From contig CM041294.1 in NCBI GenBank assembly GCA_023052935.1, forward strand, positions 25,438,641 to 25,502,640: a stretch of DNA of 64,000 nt, in the 5' to 3' direction. Of the stretch, positions 58,109 through 64,000 are shown piece after piece. Every line of letters starts with the position of its first letter. Within the stretch, counting starts at the first letter, position 1. The notes under the pieces are model-generated. The model was given only the letters and a program-made list of their open reading frames with translations. It was not told where the DNA came from and did not search any database. Position numbers and translations under genes: made by a program. The stretch comes from Piezodorus guildinii. Its lineage: Eukaryota > Arthropoda > Insecta > Hemiptera > Pentatomidae.

Positions 58109-58984
58109 TTAGATTGTGTCACATGAAATGTCCGTTTTCAAGGTGAAGGATTTTTATTAAAAATACGATATGAAAACAAGATAATTTTATTCGAAGTATT
58201 TACCTTCTTTTTCTACACATTTTCCCAACGTGACACCAACTTTTCTATCCCCGAACTGAAAAACTCTGAGCTTTGAAGTGAAACTTTTCACTTGATCATC
58301 ATTTTCAAAAAGTTTTCCTTTGACGAAGTTGTCCAAATTCCTGAACAGGTGGTAATCTGTTGGAAACAAGTCGGGAGAATATGGTGGGTGCGGAAGAACT
58401 TGGTTTCAAATTCAAAGTTCTTTCAATTTTTGCCCTGTATGTTTTGAAACATGCCGCTCAGTGAGATCATGAGGTACCCAATACACTTTAAATGTCTGGA
58501 AACGGTAGATGCACTTGCATTTAGTTGTGCTGAGAGTCCTTTAACTGTTTGGTTGGGGTTTCCTTCTACTGTATGTTTGAGGACATCGTTGTCTATTACG
58601 GACGGAGGTCTTCTTCGGGGCAAGTTTTCCAAGTCGGTATCCCAGCTGAAACCAGCAAACCAACGGCGAGTGGTCCGTTCATTAACACTCCTTCCCTAAA
58701 CGCCTTGCAAATATTTCTAGCGGCCTCAGCTGCTGAATGGTCGAGTTTAATCCCGTACAAAAATATTACTCGAAAATCGCTTGTTCCCATGTTTCATATT
58801 TGGAGGTATACTAAAAAGTGGGTAGGTAATAGATTGGGAAGCTAATGTTTATAATGCAAAGGTAGAGGATTTAGTAACTGTTTACTTTAAATATGTAAAC
58901 ATTCGGAAAAAAAACAGAGACCTAAAAAATCTTTCATATATTTGAGAAACTATAAAAACGGACATTTCATGTGAAACAACCCAA
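58109..58984 (-). mobile_element. mariner transposon, internally deleted
   Basis: The ends are TTAGATTGTGTCACATGAAA (left) and the inverse TTGGGTTGTTTCACATGAAA (right), both continuing TGTCCGTTTT, about 30 bp of inverted repeat. TA is duplicated at 58107-58108 and 58985-58986. The 876-bp length is some 400 bp short of a full mariner. Confidence 0.92.
58187..58800 (-). pseudogene. mariner transposase, deleted and frameshifted
   Basis: The N-terminal part reads DFRVIFLYGIKLDHSAAEAA, ICKAFREG, then (after a frame shift near 58700) RRPPSVIDNDVL and ASASTVSRHLKCIG: the paired helix-turn-helix DNA-binding domain. The signature WVPHDL follows at 58459-58480. The frame then jumps to YSPDLFPTDYHLFRNLDNF, the second mariner signature with the third catalytic Asp. 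The segment with the first two catalytic Asp residues is deleted (junction about 58400), so the protein is inactive. Confidence 0.88.
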
Positions 58985-59084
58985 TAGAATAGAAATTATT
59001 CCGCCACAGCCGGGATTATTATTATTATTAACCCAGGACCTGGAGCACAGCAGACGCTCTACCCACTAGACCACGCCGCTCCCC

Positions 59085-59152
59085 ATATATTATATATATA
59101 TATATATATATACTATATATATATAATAATTATATATATTATATATATATAA
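59085..59152. repeat. TA-rich microsatellite
   Basis: An imperfect TA run directly at the outer edge of the split SINE. Confidence 0.88.
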
Positions 59153-60214
59153 TGTAAATAATTAGGATAAATTTGTAGTCAGGTTTGTAAATATTGATTA
59201 TTACTAACATTTGTATTCATGTTCATCATGATTCATTGGTAAGTCAACTTAAACAACTACAATATCAGCTGGTGTAGGGTAGATATAGTTGAATCTTATC
59301 GTAAAGTAATTAGTCATTATAGAGATTTTTAATGTAGTATACCATATTAATCATAATTGTTCTTTATTTTGTCTATTTTCACCGAGATTTGGCCTGGTAA
59401 AAGACTTCTTACAATTTGGAAAAGTTAGAGAATCTCTTTGAGCTCATTTCCTAGGCCTGCCCTCTATAAAGACCAGTTAATTAAAATTTGAATATCTATC
59501 TGAAATAAAAAAGAGCCTATTAAATAAGTTGTTTTGATACCGGAAGAAATGAGGAACACTTCCTGCGTTACTCAATATCACGGACGATTACCCTACGGGG
59601 ACCGTGACAACGGTATCGGATACCCGAAAGTAATTAGCCGAAGCGTGGACGAGTTCATTAGGATTTTTATCAGGCACTTGTTGCTATCGTGGGGGAGGAG
59701 AGGGAGCTCCGAAAAAATCCACTTAGGGGGAACCTGTTAGTTGAACCCCTTGTCAATCAGTATCACTCGCTTCTACTATCATTTATCTTTCTATTTTCCG
59801 CCTTATATCTATCTCTTTTCATATTCATTATCAATAGTCTGTGGTGCCTTTACATATCAATACCGAGTGCACATGCCATTATGCTTAGTATTCTTGATTT
59901 TGAGATAAATGCTATTTAGTCTTCTGATGTTGCAAGTGTTTGGCAGAAAAATGTCGAAGGAATTATTATGTGATGATGAAATAATAGATTATTTTAACAG
60001 TCTGACAGAATTATTCATATATAGGGACTAAATATGAATAATTACCTTATTAAATTACCTATATTAGGATATAGAAATAAATGTAAGTTGAATTTTAATT
60101 TTAAAAAATTTATAAACAGATTCTAAATATTTTAAGTGATAAATGAATTCTAATATATTGATAATGTTTGTTATTGTTTGTATGGTTGCTTATAATATTT
60201 ATTGAATTGTATTT
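59153..60214. other. no recognised gene
   Basis: 59530-59740 is GC-richer, with ATTACCCTACGGGGACCG and a 68-codon plus-strand frame. No domain is recognised. Confidence 0.35.
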
Positions 60215-60265
60215 AAAGATCTGAAGATGAAGCATAAGATGTACCTCGAAACGTAACAGTATTAT
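60215..60265 (+). repeat. isolated fold-back-type core
   Basis: CTGAAGATGAAGCATAAGAT then GTACCTCGAAACGTAACAG keeps the CTGA-GA...CGAAACGT layout, but the hairpin is weak. Confidence 0.4.
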
Positions 60266-60659
60266 AATCATTGTTTATATATGTTATGATAATTAAATAT
60301 ATAAATAAAATATAAGAGATTGTTCCGAATAATACATTCATCAAAAAAGATTTTTTTTTTCTTTTTGATTAAATACGAATTATAGATCGTTCTGCACGAA
60401 AAAAATACATCAAGATCGCTTATTAAGGAACTACGCTCCGATATCACTTCAATGCTTATTAATTAAAAATTACTTTTAATTTTCAACTCTTAAGTTTATG
60501 AATTATTTTTAGTCAATGAACTTCTATTTAATTGTTTTTTTATTCTTTTGTTTTAATCAAATTAATAATGGTACATCTTAGAAAAAAATATTTACTCGTT
60601 CTATAGGACTAAAAAATAAACTCAGCAAATTAATAAATATATATAATTATAAAAAAAAT

Positions 60660-60938
60660 TATGCAATGGTTTATTTCCTAATAACTGTGGCTGTTGCTAA
60701 CGAACTAGTCTTTCACGGTAAAGGTTATGAGTTCGAATTCCCGTCCGGATAAGCGGGACTTTAATAATCATATAATAAAATGGAAATTCACTCACATCCC
60801 CTCCCACGGGTACGTGAAACCCGTCATCCTAGTGGTGGCGACTCACAAAAATAGGCGTTGGGAGTGATGATCCTACCCTTTAATTCGGGTTCTACGCATC
60901 TTAAAACGCAAGCCCTCAAATTTTGAAGAGGTGTTTTT
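60660..60938 (+). mobile_element. tRNA-derived SINE-3, plus strand
   Basis: The head AACTGTGGCTGTTGCTAACG, B box GAGTTCGAATTCC (60729-60741), body ATATAATAAAATGGAAATTC and GTGGCGACTCACAAAAATAG, and end TTCGGGTTCTACGCATCTTA match the minus-strand copy at 54758 and a scrap at 14630. Confidence 0.78.
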
Positions 60939-61215
60939 TTGTTGTCGATTATTAACATAATTAAACAAAATCGAGAATTTCTCCTTGATTCTTAAGAGAA
61001 ACTTCTTTGTTTAATTCATGAGCTTTCTTTTAATTTTTTTTTTTTTTTTTGTTTCTAATCATCAGTTAATTTTTTTTTTTCAATTTCATATTCATACCTA
61101 CTTTCTTGTTATATTTATAATTCACCTTTTCTCTTAATGAGTATTTTTAGAAATATTAATCGAAAATAAAGGTCAGGACATAGTCAATATTTTTTTAATG
61201 GTTTTCAATTACAAT

Positions 61216-61521
61216 GAATGAATGAATAAAGCCTTTATTGCAAGGATAACATTTAAATTATAATATTTACTTTTTAGTTCTAATATAATTTATAACATTA
61301 TCTAATATAATTTATAATAAAAAGTTCTAATATAATTGAAAAAAAAAAATATTATGCTAACTGAAAAATAATAATAATAATGTATATACTTGATAAATGA
61401 AAAACAAAAACTATATAATTAATGTTCCTTAATTGATAACGATATTTACAATATGTTATCTCTACAGGCCTCTCCTTACGGAGGTGATGGTCTAACTTCC
61501 CCGGTGACCAAACCTATTGGG
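61216..61521 (-). mobile_element. LINE-like 3' end, ATTC tail, 9-bp TSD
   Basis: The minus strand ends AATAAAGGCTTTATTCATTC then ATTCATT. AATTACAAT occurs at 61207-61215 and 61522-61530. The body (TTTGGTCACCGGGGAAGTTA) has no open frame and is probably a 3' untranslated region of a CR1/Jockey-like LINE, or a SINE using the same tail. Confidence 0.62.
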
Positions 61522-61989
61522 AATTACAATATAAATATTTAAATAAAATTTGACTACACAATAATAACTCTGAAATATTCAGGTTAATTATATAATATAA
61601 ACCTGCTTGCACCTGTAAATCATAAACTTAACGTTCAAGTTATGTGCTCAGAGATTTTACATTAATTTTTTATCCTGAGAATAATTAAAACGTTGATCGG
61701 TTCTTATTTATCTTGAAGTTACTATAATTTCTAATATGTAATATATTTCGCTGAACGTGGTCCTTCAAAACCGAAGCGTTTACGACAGCGGAAAAGGTTT
61801 TCGCCAAGGTCAACAGGTGGACAGGTGTCATGTTGAGGCGTATAAGTATTCCCACCTTAGTTTTTGTTTCGTTTTGCATGTTTCTCATTTTTGTTAAAAG
61901 TAAAAATATATTGTTATAATATAATATTGCTACATAATAACAGTGTAACAAAAATTTCTTTGATTCTAATGTACTTGAGAAAATATATA

Positions 61990-62219
61990 TTTTTTTTTTT
62001 TTTTTTTTTTTCTTACCCTCTGGTTTTATTTTCGAACCAAATACAAATATAATATGTATAGCTGTCAGATTTGTCCTTCTGTTACCCGGAGGTATTCTAA
62101 AGAGGATTGCTATATGCGCTGGATGCACTAGTAATCTTTCAAGGGCTTCTTCTAAGCCTTTATTTATCCATTGCAAAATGGGAGGGACCATTCTTCAGGG
62201 TTTTGGCAATAAATTGAGT
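61990..62219 (-). mobile_element. 3' untranslated region of the edge LINE
   Basis: It starts right after the stop codon of the 62220 frame and ends AAAATAAAACCAGAGGGTAA then about 20 A. The copy at 10986-11181 has the same sequence, which defines the element's 3' end. The frame at 61685-62191 crosses the poly(A) and is not a gene. Confidence 0.88.
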
Positions 62220-64000
62220 TCAGACATAGTCCGAACTCCTTCCCTCGGCGACAACGTCAACGAGAGGTAGTGATCCTTGCCACCTCCCAGGCTTGGGTGG
62301 TGGGGTGATATCAGAAAATAATGGATTAGCACAGGCCTTCAGCCCATCAAAAAATTTAATGTGCCTCCGGCTGATATATTCAGGCACTGTTGGCATAACT
62401 AATTCCTGATGAAGGATATGGTTTCTGGCCCTTTGTAAGTTGGTACCTCTGACAATCCGCCGAAGGATGGAGTTCTGGAACGTCTGTAATTGTTTGAGAG
62501 TGGACTCAAACAGATGCCGCATCAAGGGCGCACCATAGAGCATAGTCGGACGTATTATAGCCTTGTAGATCTGTAGTTTCAGCCTCAGTGAGAGCTGAGG
62601 TGACGTGAGTAGATGATTAAGTCTATAGCTCTTTCTCCTGGCCAGTTTGAGTCGTTCCCGGACGTGACTAGATAAGGTGAGGTGCCTATCTAGAGTGACG
62701 CCCAGGTAGAGGATTGAATTAGAGACTGGCAGTGTTTCTCCGTTCACTTTAAAATCAGTGGGCAAAGCGCTCTTCCCCATCTGGAACGACATGACAATCG
62801 CATCTGTCTTCTTCGGGTTCACCCTAATGCCAATCTCCTTCAGCTCATCTACAATAGTGGTCGATGCTCCTTGTGCCAGGGTGAGAGCCCTTTTCGGTCT
62901 CATACTAGAAGCATAGATGCCAATGTCATCGGCGTAGGCTGCTACCAGTGCCATCGGGTGCTTCATTGAGATCACTTTTGCTGTAAAGATCACAAACAAT
63001 AGTGGTCCCAATACAGAACCTTGAGGAACCCCACAAATGGTGTCCTTTGAAGTTGACAATTTATCGCCTACCCTTACGACGAAGGATCTCCCGCTTAAGT
63101 AGCTTCTGATCAATCGGCATAATGAAGCTGGAAAACGATAGTCTTCCAACTGGCGAAGCAGTAACTCGTGGGATACACAATCAAACGCCTGTGTGCAGTC
63201 CAGCGAGATGAACGCCGTGGCTTCATTGTTCTTCGTCATACGCTCTATGGTGTGCCTTTGAAGTTTCACTAAATGATGATCGCAGGCTACGCCTCGTGAG
63301 AACCCGGTCTGTTCTGGTGGAATGATGGACTCCTCACTGCAGTGCTCTAGCAGATGGTGATGGATCAGCCTCTCGAACACCTTGCTCATATGCGAAAGGA
63401 GACTGATAGGCCGATAATGCTCTGGTGAGTCTCCATTCTTCCCAGGCTTAAGTAGCGGCACTATGATCGCTTGCTTCCAGTCATCGGGGAAGTATGAGAT
63501 CCGCATACAGGAGTTAAAAATGTTTAATAAGAAGGCTTTACCCCTCCGAGGTAGCATCTTCAATAGTACATACGGAATATCATCCAGTCCCGAAGCCTTG
63601 TTACCCTTGGTGCGTCGTAGTACCGACTCAAGCTGTCCGAAGGTGGAGAATATCCTCTTTTCATTAGGGGACGTTGGTCTTCCCGCAGGAAGTGTGGGAG
63701 CATTTAACAGCCGATCATCTTCCCTCGCCTTATAAGAATCGGCCAAGAGTTCAGCCTGTTCCTCAGGGGATAATAGGGTGCCACCTGATGTAAGGTGTAC
63801 ACTCTTCCTCTTAGTGACGTGTGACCTCACAAGTCTCCAGAACTGACGATGATCATCATGAGTCCTACGGAGTTGCTCGTGCCATAGGAAAGTCTTCCAT
63901 TCACGCATGAGGCTGGCTATCTGCCGGGTCATCGCATTGATGGCCGGTTTCAAGCCGTAGTCACAAGTTCGGTGGAAAATATTCCTCAGGTTGTTCCTTT
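62220..64000 (-). CDS. LINE ORF2 reverse transcriptase (Jockey-like), partial
   Basis: The frame is open from the window edge with no stop (RNNLRNIFHRTCDYG precedes the first 577 listed residues), so the N-terminal endonuclease lies outside. Numbering from 63953: NKASGLDDIP (118-127), WKQAIIVPLLKPGK (159-172), HYRPISLLSHMSKVFE (179-194), motif A LDCTQAFD with D252, motif B GVPQGSVLGPLLF (308-320), catalytic YADD (340-343), LGVTLDRHLT (418-427), then the thumb to a stop at 62220-62222. It copies the element's RNA at a nicked target. No RNase H is seen. No frame damage is visible, so the copy is young. Confidence 0.93.
   Translation of the reverse strand, partial: RNNLRNIFHRTCDYGLKPAINAMTRQIASLMREWKTFLWHEQLRRTHDDHRQFWRLVRSHVTKRKSVHLTSGGTLLSPEEQAELLADSYKAREDDRLLNAPTLPAGRPTSPNEKRIFSTFGQLESVLRRTKGNKASGLDDIPYVLLKMLPRRGKAFLLNIFNSCMRISYFPDDWKQAIIVPLLKPGKNGDSPEHYRPISLLSHMSKVFERLIHHHLLEHCSEESIIPPEQTGFSRGVACDHHLVKLQRHTIERMTKNNEATAFISLDCTQAFDCVSHELLLRQLEDYRFPASLCRLIRSYLSGRSFVVRVGDKLSTSKDTICGVPQGSVLGPLLFVIFTAKVISMKHPMALVAAYADDIGIYASSMRPKRALTLAQGASTTIVDELKEIGIRVNPKKTDAIVMSFQMGKSALPTDFKVNGETLPVSNSILYLGVTLDRHLTLSSHVRERLKLARRKSYRLNHLLTSPQLSLRLKLQIYKAIIRPTMLYGAPLMRHLFESTLKQLQTFQNSILRRIVRGTNLQRARNHILHQELVMPTVPEYISRRHIKFFDGLKACANPLFSDITPPPKPGRWQGSLPLVDVVAEGRSSDYV

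Larger units (their letters stand above)
57963..59084 (-). mobile_element. SINE-2 split by mariner
   Basis: The minus-strand head (58985-59084) has GGGGAGCGGCGTGGTCTAGT and TGGGTAGAGCG. The body (57963-58108) has GCCTCTATAAAGTGGGTACC and GCGGCTGAGCGTGACCTCGG. The two halves join exactly when the mariner and one TA are removed. The B box is broken by an (ATT)n run (59015-59030). Confidence 0.88.

Noticed and set aside
61685..62191. 168-codon minus-strand frame
   Set aside because: It reads through the LINE 3' untranslated region and its poly(A) (a Lys run) into flanking DNA.

Overview
The window looks like AT-rich, intron-containing animal DNA, most likely from an arthropod and probably an insect. 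That is an inference from the mobile elements present: Jockey-like and other non-LTR retrotransposons (LINEs), tRNA-derived SINEs, mariner, pogo/Tigger, Helitrons and Penelope-like fold-back elements. I see no rRNA, functional tRNA, CRISPR array, bacterial-type operon or complete host gene. Almost everything recognisable is a transposable element or its debris, often nested, and many copies have target-site duplications (TSDs) that can be read directly.

Layout. 0-10 kb: a 145-bp TA-flanked MITE, a pogo/Tigger fragment, four copies of a roughly 1.1-kb non-coding repeat (called H here), a first zero-length splice junction near 1.67 kb, fold-back elements, and a LINE with an AAAC tail. 10-20 kb: short LINE 3' ends, H copies with a LINE inside, and a Helitron split by another LINE. 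20-32 kb: fold-back elements, three SINE insertions, several H copies and Jockey fragments. 32-46 kb: a cluster of Jockey-type fragments on both strands, SINE copies, and a Helitron with both ends readable. 46-54 kb: a second zero-length splice junction near 47.3 kb, a possible minus-strand exon near 50 kb, and a LINE pseudogene cut by a fold-back element. 54-64 kb: SINEs, a mariner sitting inside a SINE, and at the right edge the only largely intact gene, a LINE reverse transcriptase on the minus strand that runs off the window.

How the parts relate. The two zero-length junctions (branch point, pyrimidine tract, then CAG|GTGAGT) lie on the plus strand 45.7 kb apart. Each is followed about 50 nt later by a second good donor. 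This is the layout of recursive splice sites in very long introns, so the window may be the inside of a giant plus-strand intron into which mobile elements have accumulated. The fold-back elements of several unrelated sequence families share a CTGATGA-hairpin-GAAACG core resembling hammerhead ribozyme cores known from Penelope-like elements. These two observations are the ones most worth following up.
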